DNA of 64,000 nucleotides from Henckelia pumila. Lineage: Eukaryota; Streptophyta; Magnoliopsida; Lamiales; Gesneriaceae. The stretch is taken from positions 3,658,001 to 3,722,000 of the forward strand of contig NC_133121.1 of assembly GCF_033568475.1 (NCBI RefSeq). The letters run 5' to 3'. The translations under genes were made by a program, and so were the position numbers. Every line of letters starts with the position of its first letter. Position 1 is the stretch's first letter. A model generated the notes under the pieces. It had not been told where the DNA came from. It worked only from the letters and a program-made list of their open reading frames with translations, and made no database searches. Of this stretch, positions 36,620 to 50,207 are shown piece by piece.

Positions 36620-37972
36620 TTCAATCCCGAACAGGGCTTGGGAATCCAACAAATTTTAAATAAATGGGACAATGAAAGCCCAATAAAGAAATTATGATTT
36701 AACCTGGCCCGTTTCCATTAGATTATACCCAGAAATATGGGTTAACTCCACTAAATTTCAAATTGGTGTTGGGCCAGGATCGAGGAATGAATAAGGGAAG
36801 CCATATCATGGGGCATTCGTTCTTGGATTATCAATCATTGGTCAAATATCAATTATTGGATCATCAAAACATATGTCAATTTTCATAAAAATATATGGTC
36901 ACACGACTAACGCAACATTTCGTCTTTTGACTAAAACAACCCTTTTTTTGTTTTCAAATTTTGTTTGGTTAGATGGTCATTGCCCTTCGTGACTTAATTT
37001 TTTTTTTTTGAGTACCCTTCGTGACTTATTTTTATAACCATGTTAATTCCTTTTAAAAAAATAATTGTTTGATGTGTAAAGCATTGATTTTTTATTGATT
37101 GATTATGATTATGGAACAATATGAGTATAATCAATTAAAAAAGTTTTGGTATTGCAAGATTAATGAATATTTTGTGTTTATAATATTCATTTTCTTCCTC
37201 TTTAAAAATCTAATTTTACTTGGTAGAAATACAATAAATTTTTTCCTAAAATATGGAACACAAGAGAAAACAAATAAAAAAATATGTTTTCATTCATGTT
37301 TATATATATAAAAAAATAATTAATGACAGTGATAGTCTTTATCTTTATAACCTAAATAGTCCAATTTTAACAATGTATTTTCAATTTCCTTTGACGCTAA
37401 ATACATAAGATTAAAGAATCACATAATTTAATTGAACTACTTTTAATTTAAGAACTGTTTTGATTGTTAGTGCACGCGTTGCAATTGTGCTATTCCTAGT
37501 ACTTTTAAATATATATTACACATACATATTATTCAAAAAAAAGTTGACTAAAATTTAGAGAATTTTTTTTTAACTAATTATAAACATAAATAGATTAGAG
37601 AATTTTTTTTAACTAATTATAAACATAAATAGATTTTGTGTTTCTTTTAAGCCCCACGGGTTGGATTTATCTTTGTATATACAAATACTTTGAAATCGAT
37701 ATTTGATGTCATAATTAAATATTCGTTTCATCTTCGATCAAAGATAGCCCATCTGCGATTGAAATGACACAAAACAATATGTATAATAATAAATCTAAAC
37801 ATATACGTCGTAACATAATACTAGCATATGGGCACTACCCATCTTCCCAAATCAACGGTCATGAGATGATCTGCAAATCAAATCAATTGATCTGCAGATC
37901 AATCTCAGCCGTTGATCTGCCCTTGGGTAACAACCTCTTCCCCAAAGTAAGATCATAAGCAACGACTAAACG
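36620..37972. other. Intergenic upstream of PIG-H
   Basis: AT-rich spacer. It holds a 35-bp-class tandem duplication near 37545-37635 (AATTTTTTTTAACTAATTAT units) and the inverted repeat at 37835-37940. No gene is seen. Confidence 0.5.
37835..37940. repeat. Inverted repeat, about 100 bp
   Basis: ATCAACGGTCATGAGATGAT near 37852 is mirrored by GCAGATCAATCTCAGCCGTTGAT near 37896; weaker pairing extends outward (CTACCCATCTTCCC versus CTTGGGTAAC). It could be a small foldback MITE, or a cruciform-prone element. No target duplication was identified. Confidence 0.55.
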
Positions 37973-38019
37973 GAAACCAATATTTTTATTATTCATTAAA
38001 AAAATAAAATTATGGTTGA

Positions 38020-38059
<40 letters not shown>

Positions 38060-38478
38060 CAACCAAACATTAAAAGGAGTCGATGCTATAAAAAAAGAGA
38101 CGGATATAATATAATCAGAAATTTGATAACATGTTCTAGAAGTTTTCGATAGCTTGTTAAATCACTGGACTGAAAGAATTTATTTAGAATTGGCGGCAAA
38201 TTCCTTTCGTAACTACGGAGCTCGTCCATTCAATCTAAGGCAGACCGGATATGCCATGCGACCTCCGAAGGCGAAGCGGAGAATAGCAGAAGAACGGCGG
38301 CGAAGAGCAGAATAACGACTAATAACATAGGAATTGCAAAGAGCAGAGGCTCGCGATCAACTCTATCGCATTATCGCGTAACATTTCATTTTTCAAGTTT
38401 GTTAATATTTAGGTTATTAGAATGGAACGTTTTTCTGAGAAATATTAAGTTTCCGACGTTGAGTTCATCGCCAATCAT
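37973..38478 (+). repeat. Left half of a 1.1-kb duplicated segment (split by hAT element)
   Basis: From GAAACCAATATTTTTATTATTC to CATCGCCAATCAT this matches 62275-62793 nearly base for base, including an (ATT)n run at 38021-38056 and the block GGCGGCAAATTCCTTTCGTA. The match resumes at 52665 after the hAT insertion. The segment has no recognised coding function. Confidence 0.9.
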
Positions 38479-39815
38479 TAGGGGTGGTTTGGTACGGTAT
38501 AACGATTTTTTCGAACAAAATCGTATACCGTACCAAAAATTTCGGTACGAAAAAACACATACCGAGATTCCGGTATACCGAAATTTCGATATGATGTATA
38601 TTTCATACCGTAATTATCGAAAAATTCGGTATGATATTGATAAATACCGATTATATTGAAATCATTAGAAAAAACCTTTTATAGTTCTATTTTTAACTAA
38701 CCTAAAGAATTTGTATTTGCTGAAAATTACAACCGAAAATCAAATTTGGATCCAAGAGCTTATGTTGTTACCAAAGATAGATAAAATAGAACAGAGGATT
38801 AATCCTCCTTGTGAAAATTAATATTCAATACAACAAACCAGACGACAAAACAAATATTTTACACAAAGGAATCTTGATGTGGGGCATCATAATATGAAGT
38901 TGATTATATTATCCAACCTGAGAAAGCAAAGCCGAACATGGCTCCACGATTCCATGGTAAGCTTAAAGTTATAAAAAAAATTAAAAAAGGGGTTATAATA
39001 TTAGCTGAAGTTAGAAAAGGGGTTACAATATCACCTGAGAAAGCAAAGCCGAACCTGAAGTTACAATTCTAGAATTTCATATCTTTCACATGTATAAGAA
39101 ACTTCAAAACTAATTTACCTCTGCCAATGGTAGACCTAAATTCTCAAGAATCGCAGATTCCCAGTGCAAAAATACCACCTGTAAATTTATATCACAAGCA
39201 TTCCAATCCAATTTACTAATTTAAAAGGGGACCATCGACATTCAATATGAGTTAATGTAAGTTTTTACACAAAATTTTCATAACAAAATCAGGGCCACTT
39301 GCATAGACTCACATGCAGCTCATTCTCGAAACAAAATTTTTTTTCAGCACCCTATCATTTTCAACTAAAGTCACTGCCTCTAAAGTCTAAACCTAAAGCC
39401 AAAATCCAAATATATCCATCATTTTCAAACAGAAAGTTCAACTTCTACAAAACAATACAAATTCATGTCTCAATACAACATTTTTGTTGAAACTCCAACA
39501 TTTCCAAAAACCTTCAAAAGTTAAAAACTAGATTATGTTACAAATATCAGAGTTGGACTAAATAAACATAAATATAGTCTTACTCTTCAAGTTAGACCAA
39601 TGTAGAGGTTGAAGATGAAATGTTAGCACGGTCTTGAGTGGTATTTGCAGCTGCAAGCATTACAATTCATGTTGGATTAACAATATCAAATATTACATGA
39701 CCTTAAATTTAATTTAATAAAAAGCTCACTCTTTTCAATTTCTTCAATTTTTTTTATATAATTCAAGGTCATCCTCTATCGGATCTTTCCAAAAACTGAA
39801 CTTTTCTGCTCTTAG

Positions 39816-40624
39816 CTAATCACTAGTGCACACCAATGCCTCTACCATTTTAGGACTCAAACTGCTCCTAAAAGGATCCACGACTCTTTTGCCCAAGCTA
39901 AAAGCGGACTCACTAGCAACGGTTGAGCATGAAATTGCAAAAATATCCTTGGCAACAAGTGAAAGGATGGGGTATCTAGTTTCACTTCCTCTCCACCACT
40001 CCAAAAGATTGAAAGATTGATTAGATCGCTTTTCAATCTCATCCGCTAAGTACTTATCCACTTCATTAGATATCTCTTGAAGTTGTTCTTCTTCGTTTTG
40101 TGCTTCCACATCATTAAACAACTCATCACAAAGACCACCGCCACCACTAGTACCACCATCTCCACCATCACACTCTATTTGCATACTTTGATTCTCAACA
40201 TTCAAGACATCATGTATTCCCTTGTACTCCATCCACAAAATAACCAAGTTTTGTTTGACCTTATCAATGAAATTTTGGATCTTTGTAGGAGTACCGCCAA
40301 ATTTTTTTATGCTGACTTTGATCATCTGAAGCTTATTTCTTGGGTCCAAAACATTTCCAATAAATATCAAAGGGTTCATATCATCCAAATTCCCCCCAAT
40401 ACTTGTCAAACTTTAACTTCATTCCACATGCTACCTTTTTAAGAGTTTGATCTGAATCATCACTTCTCTTTCTCTCAATCTCAACTTGTAATTCAATCAT
40501 TGATTGGTAAATCAATTGGGAGGTAGGACTTTTAGATGCACTTAGCTCTAAAGTAACATCATAAAACTTTTTCAGAAAATGAACAAAAGCCTTTGCATTC
40601 TCCCAATCATCAGCAATTGGTGGC
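39816..40624 (-). pseudogene. hAT transposase, C-terminal part
   Basis: Read on the minus strand from the copia insertion point: the block DDWENAKAFVHFLKKFYDVT, a DUF4413-like region (ACGMKLKFDKYW), then the dimerisation domain NLLEWWRGSETRYPILSL and ASESAFSLGKRVVDPFRSSL, which is the hallmark of hAT (RICESLEEPER-like) transposases. A frame change occurs near 40400 after FDKYWGEFG, so the fragment is not one open frame. Confidence 0.88.
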
Positions 40625-42484
40625 TGTTGGAAAACTGGCGTTCAGATCAATCACGATTGATATCCGGTGCAGCGGAAGTTTAAAAATTTTATCATGGAAC
40701 AATTCCATGGTGTGGGTATCAACCATTCAACGATTAAATTATTGTGTGTGTAAAATTCAAATAACAATTATTAAATTTTACCTTCAATCTCGAAGCGAGA
40801 TTATTGGACACCAACAGAATTAATCTGCTCTTGTTGTCTCTCCCAGGAACTGATGAACTCCTTCAATCAGGTCCACGAATGAGGTTTAAATCCCTCTGAT
40901 AGATTGCACTAGAAAATCTATCAGAAGTTTTTCTGCGAAGAGATTAAACGAATCTGATTCGTTATTCCTGACTGCAATTCAAAATCACAGACCGGAATTT
41001 CTCGGGCAGAGATAGGGAGTGTTCGGCCGATTGCTTTTGAGAGAGGCTAGGGTTCGAAATTTTCTCTCAAAAATAATGAGCTATTGTGTCTAATTTCTGT
41101 ACTGCAATAACTTATTTATAATGCAGGCCACTAACACCTTAGGGCCCATTAGTCATAAGTTAGGGCCCGACAAGCAAAGCCCGCACGTTCAGAAATTAAT
41201 ATAAAATTCATCGTGACTCCGATTGATGAACCGATTTCACCAATGTGCACAGAAACCATTTCTGCACATTTTAAAGTCAAAATAAATTTTCCTGAATCCG
41301 AATTCAGTGGTTTCCAAAAATGCCCATCCCTATGTCATTTTAGGAAATCCTACTCCCTTACTCTTAATTAAGAAGTCCAACTTCTTTATTCATTAAATTT
41401 AACTCTTTAAATTTAACTATCTCAACGGGGATTAAAACTCCATTACACTGTGTGACCCTCAATGGTTCAGGGATACAGCTAGCCGTGGGCTCACAACTCC
41501 TTGTGACTCGGAACAACACTTTCCGACTTGCCCAACGAATCATGGTAAAGCGCCTAGCAACATCGCCCCATGATTCCCTAGGTATCACTGATAGTGCCTA
41601 CAAGAACCAGTAGATTTTGGTTAGCGTACAGTACGGTCCCTTCATCCAAATATCCCGATCGAATCAACAACCATTGGTATATCGAGAGTCGCTCAAGATT
41701 CGATAACTATGCAATACATCTTGAAAATCAAATTAGTGACATCGCATGTGCTACTAAGAAACCATTTCTTAAATCACATCAAGTACTCTGACCAGAGATT
41801 TGTCACACTAATATCTCCTCAGATCGCATAGGATATCCACACTCGCAAGTATGTGGTGAATCCTTGACAACAATGCATCGACTCCTATATGTGTCGTAGC
41901 TGTACCCAATCCCGACACCTGATGACCCCCATAGAGTCGGTAAACGAGTCAAAGCACAGCACTAGCATATAGAGTCTCCATGATGTTTCAAGTCGTAAGG
42001 ACTAATGGTGTACAACCAAAACCGCGGACTTTATCCACTCGATAAGTGATAACCACTTGGAAAGTCCGGATAGGGTAGTTCGATTATTCATCCTATGAAT
42101 ATCCATTTGCATGCTTCGAACATCTCTATGTTCCCTACCAATGAAACGTGGTACTCCGCATCGCAAATGCTAGTCTCAAACTCGAGCGATCCTTATCCTT
42201 ATTATCGGACGGCTCAATCGACTAGGAACAGTTTAGAATATACAGTGACTATAAGATATGTTTCATGATAGACATCTCCATGTTCTACCACATCTTACAT
42301 ACACTATGGTATATTCAAGGTCTTTATCAAAACAACAATAGTATATCACAATATAACAATATGAAGTAATATAAAGTCATTGCCATTAATAAAAGTGTAA
42401 ATTACATTAAACAAAAGATTGTTTTTACAAAGAGTCATCAAAGCCCATAGCCACAAGTTGGCTCACTGGGCACCCACTCTTTCA
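40625..42484 (-). repeat. 3' LTR of copia element B
   Basis: 1860 bp, from TGTTGGAAAACTGG to CCCACTCTTTCA. It differs from the other LTR at about six positions, all transitions by eye. Short open frames inside are present in both LTRs and are not genes. Confidence 0.95.
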
Positions 42485-42500
42485 ATCTCCCACTTGCCCT
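42485..42500 (-). other. Polypurine tract of copia element B
   Basis: On the minus strand AGGGCAAGTGGGAGAT abuts the 3' LTR directly. Confidence 0.85.
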
Positions 42501-45500
42501 ATAGCCAACTAGTCATACTACGTATACCCATTGCTTCGCGATGTTTGTCAAACAATGGTCCTGGCAAGGGCTTAGTAAGCGGATCAGCGATATTGTCTGC
42601 AGAGGCCACTCGTTCGACAGTGATGTCTCCTCTTTCCACAATCTCCCGGATGATGTGGTATTTCCTCAGTACGTGTTTGGATCTTTGATGAGACCTTGGT
42701 TCCTTTGCTTGAGCAACGGCACCCGTGTTGTCACAGTACACCGGGACTGGACCAACAAATTCAGGAATGACGCCCAACTCTTGGACGAAATTCCTCATCC
42801 AAACGGCCTCTTTAGCAGCAGCTGATGCTGCAATGTATTCAGCCTCAGTGGTGGAATCCGCTGTGGTGTCCTGCTTGGAACTCTTCCAAGAGACAGCACC
42901 GCCATTGAGCATGAATACAAATCCAGAGGTTGACTTCGAGTCATCCACGTCACTTTGGAAGCTAGAGTCGGTATAGCCTTCCAATTTGAGTTCTCGTCCT
43001 CCATAAACCATGAACATATTCTTAGTCCTTCGCAAGTACTTAAGAATGTCCTTCACGGCTTTCCAATGCATTTGACCAGGATTAGACTGATATCTGCTCG
43101 TGACAATCAGAGCAAATGCTACATCCGGTCTAGTAGATATCATCCCATACATGATACTACCTATAGCTGACGCATATGGTACATGTGTCATATTCTCTAT
43201 CTCTGCATCAGTCTTGGGACACATAGACTTGGATAGAGAAACTCCATGACACATGGGTAGATGTCCTCTCTTGGACCCATCCATTGAAAACCGTTTCAAT
43301 ATGGTGTCGATGTAGGTTGATTGAGTGAGTCCTATCATTCTCTTAGATCTATCTCTATAGATCTGTATCCCAAGAATGTAGGATGCCTCACCCAAATCCT
43401 TCATCGAGAATCTACCTGATAACCATATCTTTGTTGACTGCAACATCCCTACGTCATTCCTAATGAGTAGGATGTCGTCAACATAAAGTACTAAGAATGT
43501 CACCGCATCCTTAACTACTTTCTTGTACACGCAAGGTTCCTCCGGGTTCTTGATGAAACCAAAATCTTTTATTGTTTCATCAAATTTCTGGTTCCAACTT
43601 CTTGATGCTTGTTTTAGACCATATATTGATCTCTGAAGCTTGCATACCTTATGCTCGCTTCCCATGGATGTGAACCCTTCAGGCTGCTTCATATAGATTT
43701 CCTCCTTAATGTCTCCATTAAGAAAAGCAGTCTTCACATCCATTTGCCATATCTCATAGTCATACCATGCAGCTATGGCAATAAGGATTCTTATGGACTT
43801 GAACATAGCAACTGGTGAAAAGGTTTCATCATAGTCAACTCCTTGCCTTTGAGTATAACCTTTCGCCACCAATCGCGCCTTGTAGGTCAATACCTTACCA
43901 TCAGGCCCAAGCTTTCTTTTGTAGATCCATTTACACCCTATTGGAACAATTCCATCGGGAGGATCTACCAAAGACCAAACTTGGTTTGTATGCATCGAAT
44001 CCAATTCTGACTGCATAGCTTCAAGCCATAAATTCGAATCCGCATCAGAAATTGCTTCCTTGAAGTTTCTTGGATCACATCCAATGTCGGGTTCATCTTG
44101 ATCCCCTTCAAGAAGAAGACCATATCGAATAGGAGGTCTAGAAGTCCTCTCGGATCTTCTAGGTTCAGGCGTGTCCAGCAATGGTTCCTGAGGTGTAGGA
44201 TCGTTATTTTGTATTTCGGGTTCTTCTCGAACCTCTTCGAGTTCCATCATCTCGCCTTTCTTATCCAATAAGAACTCCTTCTCCAAGAAGGTGGCATTCC
44301 TAGAAACAAACACCTTTGTTTCAGCAGGATAATAGAAATAATATCCGATTGAATTTTTCGGATACCCCACAAAATAACATAAGCTGGATCGACTATCCAA
44401 CTTGTCTCCCACTGTCTGCTTCACGTAAGCAGGACATCCCCAAATCCTCAAGTACGAATACTTAGGAGCTTTGCCATTCCATAACTCGTATGGTGTTTTG
44501 TCCACTGCTTTAGTGTGGACGTTGTTCAACAACAATACCGCCGTTTCAAGCGCATAGCCCCAAAACGAAGGTGGAAGCTCAGTGAAGCTCATCATAGATC
44601 GAACCATGTCCAACAAAGTTCGATTACGACGCTCCGATACACCATTAAGCTGTGGTGTCATAGGAGGAGTCCACTGAGAGAGAATCCCATTCTCTTTCAG
44701 ATAGTCCAAAAACTCGGTACTCAAGTATTCTCCACCTCGATCCGATCGAAGTGCTTTAATACTTTTACCTAGCTTGTTTTCTACTTCAGCCTTGAATTCT
44801 TTGAACTTTTCAAATGCTTCAGACTTATATTTCATTAAATATAAATACCCATACCTTGAATAATCATCAGTAAAGGTAATGAAGTAGGTGTGGCCATGTT
44901 GAGTCCCTACTCTAAATGGACCACAAACATCTGTATGGATCAAATCCAACAGATTCTGACTACGCTCAGGTTTCCCTTAAAAGGAGATTTAGTCATTTTT
45001 CCTTTTAGGCAGGATTCACAAGTAGGTAGAGAGTTAATATCAGACATATCAAACATGCCCTCTCCCACTAGCTTGTTCATCCTCCTTGAGGAAATATGAC
45101 CTAGCCTAGCGTGCCAAAGGTTTGCCGGGTTTTGACTATCGATTTTCCTTTTGTTTGTTGTAGCCGGTTTATCAAAATAATTAATTGGAACGTCTTTTAG
45201 TTTTAAGTTGTATAGATCGTTTTCAAGTTGTCCATTTCCAATCAAACATTCATTCTTGTAAATATTGCAAATCTCATTCACAAAATTGCAAGAATAACCA
45301 TCTCTATCTAGCATAGAAACAGAAATAATGTTTTTAATTAAATCCGGAACAAATAAAACATCTCTTAATAATAACTTAAAACCGTTCTGCAAAATTAAAC
45401 AAACGTCTCCTACGGCTGTAGCTTCAACTCTGGAACCATTCCCGAGCCTCAGCTGGGTCTCACCCATTCTAAGCCTCCGACTTCTTGTCATCACCTGCAA

Positions 45501-46599
45501 ATCATTGCAAATGTGAGATCCACATCCGGTATCCAATACCCAAGAAGTAGTGTTAAGCGAAACGTTAATTTCAATATAGAACATACCCTTTGCAGTTCGC
45601 AACTGCTCAAGATATTCCTTGCAGTTACGCTTCCAATGTCCCGGCTTCTTGCAGTAATGGCAAACATCCTTGGATTTTCCATTGTTTGAAGCCTTTGTCT
45701 TTTGCTTCTTCTCGGGCTCGATTTTCTTGGGTGGGGCAGAACGTTTCTTGCCCTTCATACTTGGCCCCTTTTTAGCAGAAGATGAGGAGCCCACCAAGAA
45801 AACGGGCTTATCCTTCTTAAGTGTGGATTCATATGTAACGAGCATATTGACCATCTCTTCAAGGGTGGCCTCTATCTTGTTCATATTAAAATTTATCACA
45901 AATCCATCAAATGAAGAAGGAAGAGACAGAAGCAGTAAATCCACATTGAGTTCATGCTCCAACACCAAATCAAGGGTCGCCAACTTTTGTATGAGCCAAA
46001 TCATTCGTACCCCATGATCACGGACCGAAGTCCCTTCACGCATGCGGCACGTCATCAACTCCTTAACAGTTGCGAACCTTTCAGCCCTCGACTGAGCCCC
46101 AAAAAGTTCCTTGAGTTGCGCGTGAATGTCAGCAGCATTCACCGTGTCCTCAAATCGCCTCTGGAGTTCATCAGACATCGAGGCTTGCATATAGCATTTG
46201 GTCTTGATGTCATGGTCCCACCATGCATCAAGCTTGGCCAATTCCTCCGGACTTACATCAGCTGGTGCTTCCTTCGGAGGTGCTTTCTCTAACACGTAGA
46301 GCATTTTCTCCGAAGTTAAGACAATCTTCAACTTCCGGAACCATTCCGTATAGTTGGCGCCAGTCAACTTGTTTTGTTCGAGGATCGAGAATAAAGGATT
46401 ACGCGAATTCATCGTATGAAATACTGAAAAGAAAAACAGACATATATCAATGATTGTTTAAATAATTTACTAAGACATAAAATAGGCGAATTTAATTTTA
46501 TGAATTTCACTCCCACTATTTTAACGATTTCACCACCCTCTGGTGAAAACGGGAAACTTTTCCCTTAGTGAGAACATGGAGTCCAATTGACAAACTTAT

Positions 46600-46890
46600 G
46601 GTCCCGAATAATATCAGCCAACCATAATTCTCAAGAGGTAGAGCCCAATTGCTTCCAAAGCAACCCCCATGTGTTTACCTCATGTCCAATAAGGGCCCAA
46701 TAATATGACGCCGTTTAAAGTGACATGTCAAGATGACTCATCAATATTAAGTTGTGATGGACGGTCGCCATGTGGATCCCCCAATAATATGAGCCGATCC
46801 CATGGGAGTTCCACCCAACTTACAACATTTGTCGATCCAATGTACAGCTTTCCGACGGACGGGCCCCCCCAATAATATGAGCCGGACCGT
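46600..46890. repeat. Spaced short repeat in the leader of copia element B
   Basis: The motif CCAATAATATGAGCCG occurs fully or nearly so at about 46603, 46695, 46780 and 46868, with unrelated sequence between. Spacing is about 85-90 bp. It lies between the leader and the gag start. Confidence 0.75.
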
Positions 46891-47935
46891 ATCCGCGGGT
46901 AGCATCACATACATTGACCGTTGATGGAAGGTAGGAACATTTAAACAAATTTAAATTTCCTTTATTTATCTTGATATCAATTTTAAATCATATTTAAAAT
47001 GAGGGATTTTTAATTATAAAAATATTTGTCTCATCATATTTTAATTTATTGCATGCTTGCCGGATTCACGCAATTATGTCTAAACATGCATACAATCATA
47101 ATATCAAATATTATATAGGATGATCGATTCCATTTCTAATTGACCCGTGGTTGCCAATCACGGGTCTTAGTCCAATCCTAGGTAATATGCAGTATGCAAT
47201 GCAATCCTATTACATGTGCTTCCAATTTACATTTCTTCAGTCTTTATTGTCTGCTGGGCCCACCGTCTTCAAATCTTGATCTCCCACTAAATCTAATGTA
47301 TTTACAATAAATAACAATGACAAGTAGGGGATACATTTTTAGGGGTGGGAACGGGCTATAAACCAAGCCCACTTTTATTACATATGACATTCATATCGGG
47401 CCATAAACCAGGCCCATTAATAAAACCAACAACAATAAAAACAAAATGTAAATTCCTAACATACACCTACAAAATTGGTCATGGCAATCGATCATCCTTA
47501 TCCAATAACATTTAATTCAAAATTAATTTATTGGATAACATGCAGTGGCAATTCAAATTAAAACAAGATAAAATCATATTTTATATATAAAATCTCATTT
47601 TACATATAAAATCATATTTTATCTCTATATCAAATAAAATCATATTTCATCTATAAAATCCAATTTTACAGATAAAATCATATTTTACTTAATATATCAT
47701 AAGATCATATCTTATCATCAATTGTACCAAAAATAATTGATTTCAAAATTCAATTTAAGGATAAAATATTAAAATTTTCCAAAAAATTCAAATTTATCCA
47801 AAAATCAATTTTAAAATTTACGGACTCGAACAATTCGATCCGAAATCTCGTGAACCAATCAAAAACAATTTTTGACCGGACCAAAAATAAAATTTTAACA
47901 CATTAAAATTAATTTTTAAATAAAAATAAAATTTG

Positions 47936-48232
47936 TCCCGCGGGCCGCCCGGGACACTCCCGGGCCGGCCCGCACCCGGGGCGCGGGCCGGGGGCAGCCC
48001 GGCTGCCCCCTTAGGGCAGCACTCTCGCTGCCCTGGCGGCGCCGTGCGCCATCCTGGGCAGCGCCGAACGCCGCCCCTGGGCGGCGCTGTGCGCCGCCCT
48101 GGGCAGCGCCCAGCGCTGCGTTGGGCAGCGCACAGCGCTGCCCTGGGCGGCGCCGTGCGCCGCCCGGGGCAGCAACAATTGCTGCCCCACCGGGCAGCGA
48201 TCCAATCGCTGCCCGGGTTTTGCCCCCGAAAA
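47936..48232. repeat. GC-rich, hairpin-rich block in the leader of copia element B
   Basis: About 300 bp built of GGGCAGCGC and GCGCTGCCC units, each locally palindromic, in a window otherwise dominated by A and T. It lies about 100 bp from the primer-binding site in the untranslated leader. Confidence 0.8.
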
Positions 48233-48333
48233 TTTTTTTTTTTTTATTTAAAAATATTTATTTTGTTTTCCAAAAACCGAGATTCAAAAATTTTGTACAA
48301 TCGATTAATTTAATCGTTTGATCTGAGCAACCT

Positions 48334-48346
48334 GGCTCTGATACCA
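48334..48346 (-). other. Primer-binding site of copia element B
   Basis: On the minus strand, one base after the 5' LTR, TGGTATCAGAGCC matches the 3' end of plant initiator methionine tRNA. Confidence 0.93.
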
Positions 48347-48347
48347 C

Positions 48348-50207
48348 TGTTGGAAAACTGGCGTTCAGATCAATCACGATTGATACCCGGTGCAGCGGAA
48401 GTTTAAAAATTTTATCATGGAACAATTCCATGGTGTGGGTATCAACCATTCAACGATTAAATTATTGTGTGTGTAAAATTCAAATAACAATTATTAAATT
48501 TTACCTTCAATCTCGAAGCGAGATTATTGGACACCAACAGAATTAATCTGCTCTTGTTGTCTCTCCCAGGAACTGATGAACTCCTTCAATCAGGTCCACG
48601 AATGAGGTTTAAATCCCTCTGATAGATTGCACTAGAAAATCTATCAGAAGTTTTTCTGTGAAGAGATTAAACGAATCTGATTCGTTATTCCTGACTGCAA
48701 TTCAAAATCACAGACCGGAATTTCTCGGGCAGAGATAGGGAGTGTTCGGCCGATTGCTTTTGAGAGAGGCTAGGGTTCAAAATTTTCTCTCAAAAATAAT
48801 GAGCTATTGTGTCTAATTTCTGTACTGCAATAACTTATTTATAATGCAGGCCACTAACACCTTAGGGCCCATTAGTCATAAGTTAGGGCCCGACAAGCAA
48901 AGCCCGCACGTTCAGAAATTAATATAAAATTCATCGTGACTCCGATTGATGAACCGATTTCACCAATGTGCACAGAAACCATTTCTGCACATTTTAAAGT
49001 CAAAATAAATTTTCCTGAATCCGAATTCAGTGGTTTCCAAAAATGCCCATCCCTATGTCATTTTAGGAAATCCTACTCCCTTACTCTTAATTAAGAAGTC
49101 CAACTTCTTTATTCATTAAATTTAACTCTTTAAATTTAACTATCTCAACGGGGATTAAAACTCCATTACACTGTGTGACCCTCAATGGTTCAGGGATACA
49201 GCTAGCCGTGGGCTCACAACTCCTTGTGACTCGGAACAACACTTTCCGACTTGCCCAACGAATCATGGTAAAGCGCCTAGCAACATCGCCCCATGATTCC
49301 CTAGGTATCACTGATAGTGCCTACAAGAACCAGTAGATTTTGGTTAGCGTACAGTACGGTCCCTTCATCCAAATATCCCGATCGAATCAACAACCATTGG
49401 TATATCGAGAGTCGCTCAAGATTCGATAACTATGCAATACATCTTGAAAATCAAATTAGTGACATCGCATGTGCTACTAAGAAACCATTTCTTAAATCAC
49501 ATCAAGTACTCTGGCCAGAGATTTGTCACACTAATATCTCCTCAGATCGCATAGGATATCCACACTCGCAAGTATGTGGTGAATCCTTGACAACAATGCA
49601 TCGACTCCTATATGTGTCGTAGCTGTACCCAATCCCGACACCTGATGACCCCCATAGAGTCGGTAAACGAGTCAAAGCACAGCACTAGCATATAGAGTCT
49701 CCATGATGTTTCAAGTCGTAAGGACTAATGGTGTACAACCAAAACCGCGGACTTTATCCACTCGATAAGTGATAACCACTTGGAAAGTCCGGATAGGGTA
49801 GTTCGATTATTCATCCTATGAATATCCATTTGCATGCTTCGAACATCTCTATGTTTCCTACCAATGAAACGTGGTACTCCGCATCGCAAATGCTAGTCTC
49901 AAACTCGAGCGATCCTTATCCTTATTATCGGACGGCTCAATCGACTAGGAACAGTTTAGAATATACAGTGACTATAAGATGTGTTTCATGATAGACATCT
50001 CCATGTTCTACCACATCTTACATACACTATGGTATATTCAAGGTCTTTATCAAAACAACAATAGTATATCACAATATAACAATATGAAGTAATATAAAGT
50101 CATTGCCATTAATAAAAGTGTAAATTACATTAAACAAAAGATTGTTTTTACAAAGAGTCATCAAAGCCCATAGCCACAAGTTGGCTCACTGGGCACCCAC
50201 TCTTTCA
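48348..50207 (-). repeat. 5' LTR of copia element B
   Basis: 1860 bp, same boundaries as 40625-42484, followed by the GTGGC duplication. Confidence 0.95.

Larger units (their letters stand above)
40625..50207 (-). mobile_element. Ty1/copia LTR retrotransposon B, 9.6 kb, young, nested in hAT
   Basis: LTRs are 1860 bp each, TG...CA, flanked by the exact 5-bp duplication GTGGC (40620-40624 and 50208-50212). Parts in transcription order (minus strand): initiator-tRNA primer site, long leader with a GC-rich segment, gag (about 45680-46410), zinc knuckle CHYCKKPGHWKRNC near 45640, protease near 45530, integrase (about 44400-45100), reverse transcriptase with YVDDIL (about 43300-44000), RNase H (about 42550-42960) and polypurine tract. 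It looks structurally whole, with about one break in its reading frame. The lineage may be Tork-like. I count about six differences between LTRs, suggesting insertion on the order of 0.1-0.2 million years ago under usual plant rates. Confidence 0.94.

Noticed and set aside
41364-41791. Open frames of 65-74 codons inside the LTR of copia B, repeated at 49087-49622
   Set aside because: They exist twice only because the LTR is duplicated; no family similarity and the two strands overlap.
47933-48313. 126-codon proline/alanine/glycine-rich frame
   Set aside because: Produced by the GC-rich palindromic leader, which lacks stop codons by composition in several frames on both strands.
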